The notes beneath the pieces were generated by a model that had not been told where the DNA came from, ran no database searches, and worked only from the letters and a program-made list of their open reading frames with translations. A program made the position numbers and the translations under genes. From Chrysogorgia sp. JL179-B06 (lineage: Eukaryota; Cnidaria; Anthozoa; Scleralcyonacea; Chrysogorgiidae), in NCBI GenBank assembly GCA_035772405.1, contig JAYKKM010000428.1:3902001-3966000 (forward strand): 64,000 nucleotides of DNA. The letters are read 5' to 3'. Below are positions 41,089 to 52,147 of this stretch, piece after piece; the first letter of the stretch is position 1, and each line of letters opens with the position of its first letter.

Positions 41089-41257
41089 AGTAGTATAGCA
41101 AGTGGGGCTGTGGGCTTATTCAACCTCAACCGTGAATATAAATACCAAAACATCACCAAATTTGTCGAGTCGTGACTTGGCCAAATTTGGTGATGTTTTG
41201 GTATTTATATTCACGGTTGAGGTCGATTGGGCTCGCAGCCCCACTTGCTATACTACT
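41089..41257. repeat. terminal palindrome (hairpin) of right TIR
   Basis: Counterpart of 21962-22130. AGTAGTATAGC starts at 41089 and its inverse closes the element at 41257. Confidence 0.93.
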
Positions 41258-41263
41258 CTTTGT
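41258..41263. other. target site duplication, right (CTTTGT)
   Basis: Exact copy of 21956-21961. The host repeat interrupted by the insertion resumes immediately after (TCCTGGATAGTAGGCCT). Confidence 0.95.
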
Positions 41264-42230
41264 CCTGGATAGTAGGCCTGGACAGTGCCAGTCCTAGGCT
41301 TTCAATGTATATTTTTACACAGCTTTTGAAGGATAAATACTGTATAATGTATAATTGGGTAGGTTAACACTCGCTGTGTCAGGGGAACATGTTAGGATTA
41401 AACAAGTGGTATCACCCCACTGACAAGAAGCAGCTGAAAGGAATTTCATCCTGAATTAATATATATATATATATTGGTGAAATAATTAGATTAAGCAATA
41501 TCGTTCTTTGTTGTATATTATGGGCTTTTGTCATTTCAATTTTTGAAATTGTGTTACCGGTACTTGAATATACTTGTGAATACAATTGTACTTTGAGTAA
41601 AATTATGAGTATGTCACTGTTACTGTAAACATGCATGTTGAAATTTATTATTAAAACCATAACTGACATAATTAACTTTAATTATGTAATATATAATTAA
41701 TAAAATTATTATTTAAATTAATAATTATTAAAATTAATTATTAATTTCAATAATCAATAGTTACACAATTGGTTTCCAACCCTGCCTGCGAGACAATTGT
41801 GTTGGCAGACTTTCCCACTTGGGTTCTGTTCAGTACACTACCCACAAATTGCACCCAAAACATAAGCAGTTTGAAAATCTGTTCAGTTTGGCAATATTAA
41901 AACCTCAAACAGTAAGCGGGCGAGGGGTTGTTGCGTACACGTATTTCTAGTATAACATGAAGTTTTACAATTCGTGTGCGAAATATGACGATAGAACCAG
42001 GGGTGGGGTGCGGGTTTGTGGTAGAAAAGGCGAGCGAGGGGATTATTGCGGATTCCTATTTCTAGTTACGCATTCGAGGTGTCTATAGGGCTTTCAAACT
42101 ACTACAATAGGTTGTTTGAAAACAATATTAACCAATTTTTTGCCGGTTGCGTTTTTTTACATACTATAGAATGAAACACTCTTTCTCGTGTTTGACATAT
42201 CGCATAATGAAAACAAACGTTTTTTTTTAC
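41264..42230. other. AGL intron, no gene seen
   Basis: The remainder of the host repeat at 41264-41340, a short TA run at 41459-41474 and very AT-rich DNA at 41670-41760. Confidence 0.5.
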
Positions 42231-42446
42231 CTTGAAACAAGTGGATATTCTTTAGTTAAATATCCATGCCGAGGTCCCTTCTCGTCAATTCTCTCATAAC
42301 GCACCGTGGATACTATACTGTGTGTTATGGCTCGAATATGGTCAGGAATGTCTTCATGAAGAATCTTGTTATTTAAACTTTCGAGAATAACCCGCAATGA
42401 GCAGCAACAATTGTTGATCCATTCCATTTCACTCAAGGAAGGGTCC
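42231..42446 (-). CDS. AGL: AGL exon (fourth visible)
   Basis: 216 nt, from acceptor TTATTCCAG|G to donor TTTCAAG|GTAAAA on the minus strand. It encodes DPSLSEMEWINNCCCSLRVI, LESLNNKILHEDIPDHIR, HSIVSTVRYERIDEKGPRHG and LTKEYPLVSR. The GP-x-x-G-x-x-T-x-x-x-PLV-x-R string is a hallmark of the debranching enzyme's glucanotransferase half. Phase agrees with both neighbours: its first base completes a Trp codon begun by 44728-44949, and its last two bases begin the Arg finished by 17092-17364. The 24.9-kb intron that follows contains the whole Polinton. Confidence 0.93.
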
Positions 42447-43049
42447 CTGGAATAATTATTTAAATTAATTGTTAATTATTTAAACAATTATATTATATGG
42501 CTTGGCTTGGCTCGTGACAGGCTTAACGCAACTTTTCTGCAATCTGATTGGTTCCTGAGCGGTCTTTACAAATCGACCGGTGAGAAATTGAAAAGAGCCA
42601 TTTAATAAAAACCTTATTCAATATCCTGTCCGAGCTTGGTTTTTTTCGCATAGCTGACCTCGCCCCTTCGTCGCTTGGTATGCACTGAAAGACCGCCTCA
42701 GTCAATAAAACTTTAAAAATAACCCTACAATACTCAATAGAAAAGAAAAGGGAAATTATAAGAACATTGCGGACATAAAATGTTTTAGAACATTTTACTA
42801 AGTGGTGTTTACTGAAGGCGATGGGTACCGCATTTTCATCTCGGATTTACACGAGAAGGGCAAGCCCTCCCACCCCAAGATGACTCGCTTAGCATAGTCT
42901 AAATACGTTTATTTTGCAACGAATCCCCACTTTTGTAGGCAGTTGTCAATTTATAACGTACACTACTACACATAAGGAATAAAGAAAAAGCGCAAAATGA
43001 TACCTCGTGGGGAACTTCTGAAGGCGTTAATGGACGTAGAGTAAATCGT

Positions 43050-44365
43050 TCTAAGTACGATGATATAAATAAGCGTATAGACACGTTTTTGGAGGTGGTT
43101 AATAGTCATGCACCTTTGAGAACACGACGGATTAGAAATAAATCTTCTCCGCGGCTTGCTCCAATGATTAAGAAGTTCGCTTACCGGAGAGAATATTTAG
43201 ACCCCGTTCACACGATGCCGGTACGGCATCAAATCATCACGGTATCAAACTGTTCACACGGTACCGGTATGATTTCGAGTTTTTGATTATTGCTGACCGT
43301 TTTGATCGCAGTCACTATTCAATGAGTCACTATTATATTCGATATATTCCTCTTAATGTTCTTCCACCAAGAAGAAGTTCGTCTAGGTCTAGTCCAGAAT
43401 CGTCGTTGTCGTTTTTTCTTTTTTCGTTTGTGTTTGTTGGTACCTAGCTGTTATAAAATGGTTAATAAAATGCGTCTTTTCTTTTTACTGTCCGTCAAAC
43501 GTTGTTGTAATAAACTTAAGTTCAGTTGTAATGTGCTACACAAGCCTGTTAGGATCGCCAACGTATTTTTAGCAGAAAAAAAGTTTCGTAAAACCGTGAC
43601 AATGAAATCATTACGGTTCGGTGCATATCGTTCCGGTTAGCATTGTGGTTTCATGTCATTTCATGCCGGTAACGCAAGGCCTAACCGTAACGATTTCCGC
43701 ATCGTGTGATCAGAACGGGGTCTTAAAAAGGCAAGCAGTGATTCTTGTACTATCTTAATTTGAGGCTTATAAATCCGCCTAAACAAAGTCAATATTGCCA
43801 TTAAAAAGCGAAGTTAGCTCTGTAGAGGTAACTAATGGTAATAGTAAAAAAGTACCACCTTTTCACCACCTTTTCACTTTGATATTTGGCCGAAAATATA
43901 AAGTAACGCGTATATCTGCACTAAAATTAAATGAAACAGTTTACACGGTTTCGATTAGTATTTCAAATGGTCTAAATGAACATTTTACTACCATTGGCTA
44001 TAAAGTTGGTGAAGCTGTCCACCAACGTTTATGTCACCTGAATCCTAACTTGAACACTGTCAATCCCAGTGGCCTTGATAATATATCTCCTAGGCTCATT
44101 AAAAATGCTGCAACAGTCATATCTATATACTAGACCTATATTTAATGAATCTTTAAAATCGGGTATATTTCCAAATAGTTGGAAAACTGCTGAAGTTTTC
44201 CCTATCTATAAAGGCGAACCAAAGTTACAAAATTTACAACCTTTAGAAGCAAATTACAAAAATTACAACATAGAGCTGCAAGAATTATTTCTCGGGTTGA
44301 TTTCAAGGTCATATCAACTACAATTTTGTCTCAACTCGGTGCTGTGTTATGGAACAGTTTTCTAA
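43050..44365 (+). pseudogene. decayed non-LTR retrotransposon (linker and RT N-terminus), interrupted by a MITE
   Basis: FLEVVNSHAPLRTRRIRNKS and MIKKFAYRREYL (about 43080-43199) are the endonuclease-RT linker of CR1/Jockey-like LINEs. After the MITE at 43200-43722 the similarity resumes. SGLDNISPRLIKNAATVISI (about 44070-44130) and PIFNESLKSGIFPNSWKTAE then VFPIYKGE (about 44138-44220) are the start of the RT domain. Several frameshifts and stops break it, and it fades after about 44280. Confidence 0.75.
43200..43722. mobile_element. MITE with TTA target duplication, nested in the LINE relic
   Basis: 523 bp, ends GACCCCGTTCACACGATGC and inverse (one end reads ATCGTGTGATCAGAACGGGG), flanked by TTA (43197-43199 and 43723-43725), as in PIF/Harbinger-type insertions. 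The interior repeats ACGGTACCGGTATG-like palindromes. Removing it joins the two LINE pieces in frame. Confidence 0.78.
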
Positions 44366-44509
44366 ATTTAGTGAGAAATTTGAAAGTGTTAGAAACTCAA
44401 TTTGTAATTATAGTTTTTAAATGTTTGTAAATATCATATATTATAATCTAGAATAGTATAATTTTAGTTTTGTAAATTGAAAATACTACCTTATTCAAAT
44501 AATTTGTCT

Positions 44510-44602
44510 CTCTCTCTCTCCCTCCACCTCTACTTTTCCCTCCACCTTCAACATTCCCTCCACCTTTCCCTCCATCTTTCTCTCCACCTCCTCTATCTCC
44601 TC
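44510..44602. repeat. pyrimidine-rich CCTCCACCTTT repeats
   Basis: Irregular CTCTCTCTCC and TTCCCTCCACCTTT units. On the opposite strand these resemble the GGTGGAAGGAAAA unit of the minisatellite at 52148-53745. Confidence 0.6.
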
Positions 44603-44727
44603 AAAAAGGGTAGCAAAGGTGAAATCTTAACCTCCATATCTCATATCCTCCTCCCCGTGATTCAGTGGGCCAGCCACATAACAATGAAAAAACGAGACTT
44701 GCTCATAATTACTTTGTAAATAAATAC

Positions 44728-44949
44728 CAGTCAACAGTTTTCTTTAAGTCGATAGTGTTTCCTAACCGTTTATAATCGGGATCTTGTACAATCAGAACTT
44801 CAGGAGAGACATTCGTTGGATGAATCGTAGTCTGTGAATTCTTCACAGAATTCATTTTCTGGAATAAAGCGTTCTTGAAATCTTCAACCACTTTATTCAC
44901 ATGAACACCAAAAAATTGCCATAAATTTAATGCAGGTAAAATTTGCTCA
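44728..44949 (-). CDS. AGL: AGL exon (third visible)
   Basis: 222 nt, acceptor TTTTTGCACAG|T and donor GACTG|GTATTT on the minus strand. It encodes EQILPALNLWQFFGVHVNKV followed by VEDFKNALF and VLIVQDPDYKRLGNTIDL, matching the debranching enzyme segment LWEFFQ-x-DVNKAVEQF...IIQDPEYRRFG. The first base completes a Ser codon begun by exon 48098-48670. The donor is non-consensus at +4/+5, but the phase with 42231-42446 is right, which supports it over the alternatives nearby. Confidence 0.9.
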
Positions 44950-45082
44950 CTGTGCAAAAAGAAATCAAGAATAATTATTATAAATCAAGACAATTAATAG
45001 TAAAAAAGTAGAGTGCTGCGTAGGCAGAGTTTTGGATATAAAGTGAAAAGGTGGTAAACTGCCGAGATTTTTAGTAACGAAA

Positions 45083-45117
45083 TACTGACGTTTCGAGCGG
45101 AGCTCTTCATCAGAGTA
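45083..45117 (-). ncRNA. hammerhead-ribozyme-like motif (Penelope terminal-repeat type)
   Basis: Minus strand reads UACU, CUGAUGA, an extra A, GAGC-UCC-GCUC (stem II), GAAA, C-G-U-C, AGUA. Stem I is UACU/AGUA, stem III is a minimal AC/GU without a loop, and the cleavage base is C. Tiny stem III helices are known for Penelope-like ribozymes, which act as dimers. The extra A before stem II departs from consensus. The surrounding CGTTTCGAGC...CTTCATCAG sequence is typical of Penelope-like terminal repeats. It lies on the sense strand of an AGL intron. Confidence 0.5.
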
Positions 45118-46560
45118 AAACCAAAAAATTAGTAACCCAGTAGGCAGTAATAACTATAAGTTTGGGAAATGAAGTCAAAATATCATGAAACAATCTTTTC
45201 AGGTTACCCTGAGAATGATTCTACGAAAGTTTCAAGATAGCCACAAGCGTCGTAGTGGCATGACTCCCATGGAAGAATTAAAAAAAAATAGTCGGAGTGA
45301 TGGCCAGTGGACTAGGATAAAAAAATTTTAAATTTAGATTGACAAATCGAAAATTAACAAATTAATGCGGTATAATCCCAGAATAAGTACATATTGATAA
45401 TCTGATCCAACCAATCAAAGTCTGCCACAATTTAACATACGATGTATTTACAATCCAATTACAGTGACGTGTAAACTGTATAATCAGAATATCTTGATCA
45501 GTACAGTACGTGAAAACTCCCTATACATCAGTTTCAGTAAATGGTAGCCAAAAATCGAAAACCCTACTCAATTAATTGAACAATGCTTGTGAATAATGCG
45601 CATTTCTCAAATTATTTTATACATTAATAAAATACTTATTTTAAAATGTAATATTTTTAAAGCATGGAAAACATTTGACATTAGTATTCCAATTATCAGG
45701 TGGACCCGTAGATCAGGCTCCACAGGAGCTTGTCACGACTTTTACTCGATTGCTGATAACTGATGGACAATAATGGTTAATGACTTAATGGTCTTATTAA
45801 CAGACACAACAGACGTGTTGGCCGAGTCGAAAGTATGTCAAAGACGCCGCAGGCTGCCACCATACGACCCATGTCTGACCACGGAGCACAGCTAAGATCA
45901 AAGTGTTGAATTTTATTGAGGGAGGAAAACCGGAGAACCCGGAGGAAAACCCTCAAAGCATGGGAGACATCAACTAATAACTAATAACTCTACTCACACG
46001 TGTCCCAAGCTCGCGAATCAACACGAGATTATTCCCAGATGGTCACCTATCCAAATACTAACCCCGTCCGACCGGGCTTAACTTAACGGTGAGTGGCAGC
46101 GCCCTAACAGCACACGCCACCCATGCTTTTGGTATTGTCCACCGGTAAATCCCAAAAAGCGATGGACAATAATTTGCTAGTCAAAGTTGTTCATGTAAGA
46201 CGTTACGCTACGTTATGGCGGCTGCTAAACAATGAAACGCAAATTTACAGATCAAACGCTTTGACAGGACTTGAAAAGTAAGGTTTATTACCAATTCATC
46301 GCATGTTTATTACGAATTTTCAGTTTTATTTTTCCATTGAAAGGTCGAAAAATAGCATTCATCTATTTTATGTTTAGTATCGAGTCAGTGGGTTAGAGTT
46401 TATATATAGTAAATGTTGGAGTAAACAGACGATGCATCGACGATCGTCAAGCTCGAATCCTCACGATATGTTGCTGAGCTCCGGACAGCGATCAAACCTG
46501 TAACCTTAATAATATTTATTCAGGATACCCATGACGTCACCGAAGTGTTTTTAAGTGGGG
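45118..46560. other. AGL intron, no gene seen
   Basis: AT-rich with one moderately GC segment (45890-46130) that looks like a diverged repeat (GGAGGAAAACC twice, at 45922 and 45943). Confidence 0.4.
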
Positions 46561-46589
46561 AACGTGACGTGACATTACGCAATGAATAC

Positions 46590-46660
46590 CATTCATACAT
46601 ATAATACAATACAACATTACACAATACAATACAATACCATATAATACAATACAATTGGAC
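46590..46660. repeat. (AATAC/ACAAT)n microsatellite
   Basis: Imperfect ATACAATACA units over about 70 bp. Confidence 0.85.
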
Positions 46661-46754
46661 TCCTCCTAAAAGAGCGGAAGACCAAACACAAAGATTGCCG
46701 ATGACACGCTATAACCACTGAGCTATTCAGTAGAGTTTCACCGAATTTAGTATC

Positions 46755-47845
46755 CGGGCGGATAGTGGATAATCTCACTATCCGATATCCCGCCGGATGT
46801 TTTCTATTATCCGGCCGGATACCAGATAATTTGTTTTTGACAGTTTTCCAAGGCGTATTAAATTTGTGCTAATTCAAATATAATAAAAATAGACATCAAT
46901 ACAACAAAACAGCAATATTGAGCTTATTTACTGTTCCAGTATTGTTGGTTATGGTTAACTATCTTCTTAAACAGACAAAAGATATCAACTTGCAAAAAAA
47001 TAAGTTCAGTAATGAAATTTAGTAACAATATAGCTCACACACAAAGTCACTTATAGCAGTTAACACTTAAAGGTGCCGTCAAGTCCGTTCTGCGAATGTC
47101 CGCGTTTCTGTTTACATCGTTTGTTTACATTGCATTATATAAACATTGAACATGAAGTATTGCGGATTTTTTTCACACGCTTGAGCTTTTCCCCCTAAAA
47201 AGCGTGTTATAAGAAGCTGTTTGGTTCCTAAATGTTGTTAATATATCAAACTACAACTCATGCCTTCGCTGCACCTTTAACGAATACTCGCTTTCGAACT
47301 GTCGCAAATCTATTCCGTTAAAGTTTGTTTACATGTGGGGTCCCCAACGTTTGAAATATCACACATGCGCAGAACGGACTGGACTGCACCTTTAACATTA
47401 ACTTAACACGTTTCCATAATGCCGCTTCAGTTTGTTTAACGTTTATAATATCTATTAATCTATTTCATATGAAACTTAATAAATTATAATTTCATATATA
47501 TCTTTTAATCTTTTACATGCAATTTTTCATGGTTTAATACTATTTATACTTGCAAACTACAGTACTATTTGAGACTGCAGTTATAACATTGTTATTGGTA
47601 TAACTGCAAGCCTGAATTGAAGAAGCATGGATTAGTGATTTTCAATCCATCTAATCAAATTTCGGCCACAATGCAGGTTATAGCTCAGAAACTACTCAAA
47701 ATATGGCAATTGAACTATTCTACCTGAAAAGAAGGACTGAGCCTTGTATACATGAAAATATCCGGTATCCGGCCGGATATTTTTCAACTATCCGGCAAAT
47801 CCGGTATCCGGCCGGATAGTAAAAACCACTAACCGGCGCATCCCT
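46755..47845. mobile_element. inverted-repeat element with CCGGCCGGAT motifs
   Basis: ATCCGGGCGGATAGTGGATA and TATCCGGCCGGATACCAG near 46755-46830 are matched inverted near 47760-47845. The interior lacks a transposase. The right end (GGCGCATCCCTA) resembles hAT-type termini. Boundaries are approximate. A second MITE (47071-47391) sits inside. Confidence 0.55.
47071..47391. mobile_element. MITE with TTAA target site (piggyBac-like)
   Basis: 321 bp with ends AGGTGCMGTCMAGTCCGTTC and inverse, flanked by TTAA on both sides (47067-47070, 47392-47395). No transposase. Confidence 0.8.
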
Positions 47846-48097
47846 ACTAAAGTACACCATTGTAACTTTCGCTCTCGGGCGATTTTGCGATATATGCAAT
47901 GCTTATACCGTAGTCAGTGAGTATACATGGTAACAAATGCGTGAGTTTATATACTGTATATGAATGATGGAGCTTGGAGTAGAGAGACTATACATGCCAT
48001 GGATAGAGTGAGTATCGTTAGAGTTTGTTTGTTTACTGTTCAGTATACAAATATAAGAAAACCTGTTTAAAAATATGACAAAAATATTTCTCCTTAC

Positions 48098-48670
48098 CTT
48101 AGAATTCTGTGTATGACACCAAGTTGTCCCTCATGGTTAATATTGACAGGAATGCCATGGCACTCATAATCACCTTTTTCTATTTCACAAGAGAATTTCC
48201 GTATAGCTTCATCCACAACATAGGCAGGCTTGAAGTGTGGATAATTGTGAAGGTTGTAAGTAGAATTTGAATGATCCTTCAACCATGGTGTAGAATTAGC
48301 AGTGTGATTGAGAACTATATCGCAGATAAAAAACATTTTCCATTCCTTATGAAGTGTTTCAACGAGGGTTTTTAAATCATCAAAATTGTACTTTTTCATG
48401 TTTTGTTCATCGAAGGAACTGTTTAGCTTAAGTTGATCATACAGTGAATAACAAGACTGAGATCCACCCAGTTCTTGTACAGGAGTTAAATGAATCATGT
48501 TGTAACCAGCTTCGTGGGCTACACGCAGTCGTCCTTTCCATTCTGAGAGCGGTCCTAAACATTTCGCCAAATATGTCTGCAAGGCAACCCAATCTAGTGG
48601 TAAATGTTCTCCACCATCTAAACTCAATGTTGGATCCACTACAAAATATCCTGAAACTTGTTTATTCTCC
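48098..48670 (-). CDS. AGL: AGL exon (second visible), start of glucanotransferase domain
   Basis: 573 nt, acceptor TTTGCTATAG|G, donor CTAAG|GTAAGG on the minus strand. It encodes VSGYFVVDPTLSLDGGEHLP, KCLGPLSEWKGRLRVAHEAG, YNMIHLTPVQELGGSQSCYS, FICDIVLNHTANSTPWL and VVDEAIRKFSCEIEKGDYEC. The D-x-V-x-NHT motif is GH13 conserved region I of the 4-alpha-glucanotransferase domain; the GYNMIH-TP string is diagnostic of AGL. Begins with one base completing a Lys codon from 63277-63527, ends with two bases completed by 44728-44949. Intact. Confidence 0.96.
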
Positions 48671-48818
48671 CTATAGCAAATACAAAATACATAAAGTTAT
48701 AACTAACAGACACTCCAGCAGTAGTACCTTATTTTCCAGGATTTCAACCAAACCAACAACTATTGCCAGATTTCATATGGTGACTGTGGTGAAACCGGAC
48801 ACCGGTGGACACGCTTAA

Positions 48819-49271
48819 AGGGATACTCCAGCTAAAATACAAATGTAGTTCGTATGAAAGATCTTACTGACTATTAGTCCAATTTCGAGGCCATATTTGT
48901 TTCTCAAAGATGACGTCATTGAGTGATTCTATCTCGTATTATGCCTAAGAAGCTCCTCTACTTTCCTGCATGAGGAACTAAATAGTTTATTTCGACTACT
49001 TTTCATCAGAAGAACATTCACAACAGCTATTACTATGTGATGGCAATCAAAACAACTCCACTGGCAACTGCCGATGAATAATCACTCAATTACGTCAAAT
49101 AATCACTCAATTACATCAAAACCAATATGGCGTCAAAATCCTCAAATTTTCAACTTCAACTAGCCATATCTTCTTAACTAAATTGATAGGAATGCTGAAA
49201 CTTTGGAAATAAACTAAAGTCAGTAAGATCTTTCATATGAACTACATTTGTATTTTGGCTGGAGCATCCCT
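48819..49271. mobile_element. MITE with TTAA target site (piggyBac-like)
   Basis: 453 bp. AGGGATACTCCAGC at the left and GCTGGAGCATCCCT at the right, with a further ~40 bp of inverted match, flanked by TTAA (48815-48818, 49272-49275). Confidence 0.8.
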
Positions 49272-49332
49272 TTAAACTAAAAATTGTGTTTGTGTATAGC
49301 TGTACAATATTGCGGAGCTCAACAAATTAACT

Positions 49333-49435
49333 GAATGAATGAATGAATGAATGAATAACTTTATTGAAGTGTCAATGTATTTAGCTCTATTACAGCTAAT
49401 TGGGGACACTATTTATATAATGAAACAAAAATTGA
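49333..49435 (-). repeat. 3' tail of a LINE-like element (minus orientation)
   Basis: A (TGAA)n array at about 49333-49360 followed by TAACTTTATTGAAGTGTCAA. Tetranucleotide tails next to an AATAAAG-like signal on the minus strand are usual for short CR1/L2-type fragments. Confidence 0.5.
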
Positions 49436-50155
49436 GGTGACTTTTTTTATTGATTTATTTGAGAGAACTCCTCAAACGATAAAGAATGGCGTTTGTAGTT
49501 CTTTAATATCTTATCTCGTTCTCGAGTTATTCAAGATTGTGTAATATGACCCACCATTATGATGAATCAGAAAATGAAGCATATCTTCAAAAATATTGAG
49601 CAACATTGTTTGAAACTTTACACAAGTATACAGGTCACTAAATTGAATATCCCCACGTCAACTTTATCGTTACCATAGCAATATATATTAGTTCTGAGAC
49701 CTTTCATCCTGCAGCAAAAATTTTCTATTTTCCACCATGCCCTACAAAGATTTTGACTCGAAGTTCAAGATCTGTTTTGTTGGCAATATTATTGAAAATA
49801 TACCTCACTGATCAACAGTTAAATATTGGTTTAGAAAAGGCAGAATATAAACAAGTTTATGAGAGGAATAAAGGAGTCTGGGAACTAATCTGTTACCATG
49901 GCAACGATAAAGTTTACGTGGGTTATTCAATTTAGTGACCTGTATACTTGTGCAAAGTTTCAAGGAATTTTGTTCAAGATATGATTCATCTTCTGATTCG
50001 TCATAATGGTGGGTACAACTAGTGACGTCGTAGGTCATATTACACAATCTTGAATAACTCGAGAACGAGATAAGGTATGGAAGAACTACAAACGCCATTC
50101 TTTATCGTTTGAGGAGCTCTTTCAAATAAATCAATAAAAAAAGTCATCTCAATTT
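49436..50155. mobile_element. fold-back element, about 720 bp
   Basis: About 260 bp starting AGGTGACTTTTTTTATTGAT at 49436 recurs inverted ending near 50155, with a unique middle of about 200 bp. No coding content. Confidence 0.75.
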
Positions 50156-50324
50156 TCGTGTCATAAACACTTTAAGTTTTTTAATTAAAATATAATTTAA
50201 GATAGATATATAATTTAAGATAGATTTACAATAATTTACCTATCAAATTCTACTAGATCAAAATTTATCTACATTAAGTTACCTATAAATAGATCAATAA
50301 ATAGAATAACAATAAAAAATTAAG

Positions 50325-50329
50325 TTGAA
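50325..50329. other. target site duplication of element 2, left (TTGAA)
   Basis: TTGAA precedes AGTAGTCATC and is repeated directly after ACTACT at 61739-61743. Confidence 0.7.
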
Positions 50330-51060
50330 AGTAGTCATCCTTTTTTATTATTATTTTTCATGTGTAAGGGACTGGCACTAGCTCTCAACCAATCAGATTT
50401 GAGTATTAATTTGAATTGACCAATCACAGAGCAGTGGATATATTCATTTCCAGGAGGGTGTCCTAAAGTTTCCCCCCCTGGAATATTTTTTGAAAGTGGG
50501 TTTGGTCAATGATAGTCTATTCAAATCAATACTTCCCCCATCCAATCGGATTTGGTTGTTGGTAGAGCCAGTGCCAGTCCCTTACATATGATGATGACGA
50601 TGAAGAAGAAGGAGGTTGTTGTTTGTCTTTTTACTTCTTGTTGTCGTTGCGCGAAGCAAATATGTCCGCTATCGCTGCCGGCTCTCTTTCTTTCATTTTT
50701 TTTTCGTGGTTGGTTGTTGTTTGATCGAAGATAAATAGTGATGGTGGGTGATGAGGATGAGAGAAAAAAAATTTTTTGAGAATAGAAAAAAAATGTGTTG
50801 ATGAAGATGATAAAATTTTTGAAAAAGAGCAGTGGCGAATTGTATTTTGTAAAAAAAAATGATTTGTGAAAAGTATTTAAAAAATAAAAATGAGAGAGAG
50901 AGCGTTTGCAACGCCTACGACGGAGATGTTCACCCAACGACAGCCAGAGGTAGAATGAATTTGTATCGTGATTCCGGAAGTAAAAGTGTATTTTTTTTGT
51001 GTAAAGATTTTTTAGTAAAAAGGAAAATCCCCTGCTGCATGCGAGTAGAGATACGTTTCA
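50330..51060. repeat. left terminal inverted repeat of element 2
   Basis: Matches 61005-61738 inverted, about 90% alike by eye. Open frames inside it are not conserved between the two copies and are not called. Confidence 0.9.
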
Positions 51061-52125
51061 TATTTTTTCGATGTTATATTTTATGTTTTAAAATTATAAG
51101 TAGTATTTTTTTTTTCTTTATAGGGAGCTGGGAATTGTCCTAGTGTGTGGAATTGGGAAGAATAAACCATTCTTCCCAATTGTATTACTAGAGGGCTGTT
51201 ATGTGTGTGTTTATTTTTTTTTATTTTAAATATTGTATTTATTTTTTAAATATATATATACGAAATATGCTTTTTTAGATGGTGATAAGCAGCGCTTTCG
51301 TATAAATTTTGTAAAAAAAAAAATTACTCCTGTAAAACTATGTTTTTACTTTAGCTAGCTCTTTCACCACATGCTAACATCCAAAAGCCCTGGCGGTGAG
51401 CTAAATGTCTCTATGGACTAGTCTCACCTGACATCAACCCCTTTTTAGAGAGGAAGACCAGACAATAAAGTCTAAACCAGTCGCGATTTACAAGAGTACT
51501 AGGGTTGAATGCGCACCAATGCTGGTTAGTAATAATACACAGCTCATTGGAGGGATCAAGCGCTTCGCACTTTTTAATAGTACGACTTTCAAGCGAGCAT
51601 ACACAGTATACAGCAGGTGTAAAAACAAATATATATATAAAATTTTGTTTTAGAAAAACTAAAAACAATTGGTTGCTATTTTTAAAAATAAAAATGTAAA
51701 AAGTTACTTGTCAAAAAGTATTTTATAAAAAAAAAATCAAAGATAGAAGAGAGAGAGAGAGAGCAAGAGAGAGAGAGAGATGTGTCCTGAACGAAGACCA
51801 GAACCGAAGTGAGGTGGGTGTTGTTATTTCGGACGTAAAATAGGATTTTTTAAGGGTTTTTTATTTGATCAAATAAATAAAAACGGAAGTAAATGGGTTG
51901 CGATGTATATATATAAGAAGATCGCGACAGAGGAAGGGTAGATTTAAGGGTGGATTGTTTTAAAGACGGTGAATATCAATAGAATCTTGTGTAAATATTC
52001 CTAAGGTAGAGTATGATTTTATATGTTTTTTTGTATTTATTAAGGCTTTTATGTGCTTATTCGAGTATATTTCTAAAAGTTATTTTCTGAATATTATTGA
52101 TATGATATTTTTTATTTGATTTTAG
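51061..52125. other. element 2, left interior, no confirmed gene
   Basis: AT-rich. 51400-51620 is of different composition and has a minus-strand frame (CSLESRTIKKCEALDPSNEL and NQHWCAFNPSTLVNRDWF) that reads like a repeat-derived exon. It may be another insertion. A (GA)n run lies at 51748-51780. Confidence 0.35.
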
Positions 52126-52147
52126 ATGGAAACTCAACTTTTTGTTG

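Larger units (their letters stand above)
21962..41257. mobile_element. Polinton/Maverick (adintovirus-like) integrated element, 19.3 kb
   Basis: The element is 19,296 bp long, has exact 6-bp target duplications, ends beginning AG, and inverted repeats of about 1.14 kb. It carries the hallmark set: packaging ATPase, capsid-type proteins, retroviral-type integrase and B-family DNA polymerase, plus thymidine kinase, a BRO-type protein, a fibre-like protein and small membrane proteins. All genes are open except the polymerase, which has one frameshift. The TIRs' outer parts are nearly identical, so the insertion looks recent. It sits in an intron of AGL; its coding blocks run both ways. Confidence 0.96.
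40124..41257. repeat. right terminal inverted repeat of the Polinton
   Basis: Inverted copy of 21962-23105. The inner part (40124-40385) is a pseudogene copy of the 3' half of the 171-residue gene, with many silent-type differences and a deletion near 40238. The outer part is almost identical to the left TIR. Confidence 0.95.

Noticed and set aside
50521..51143. Open frames inside the TIRs of element 2
   Set aside because: They are not preserved between the left and right copies and are rich in Phe/Lys from AT-rich runs.
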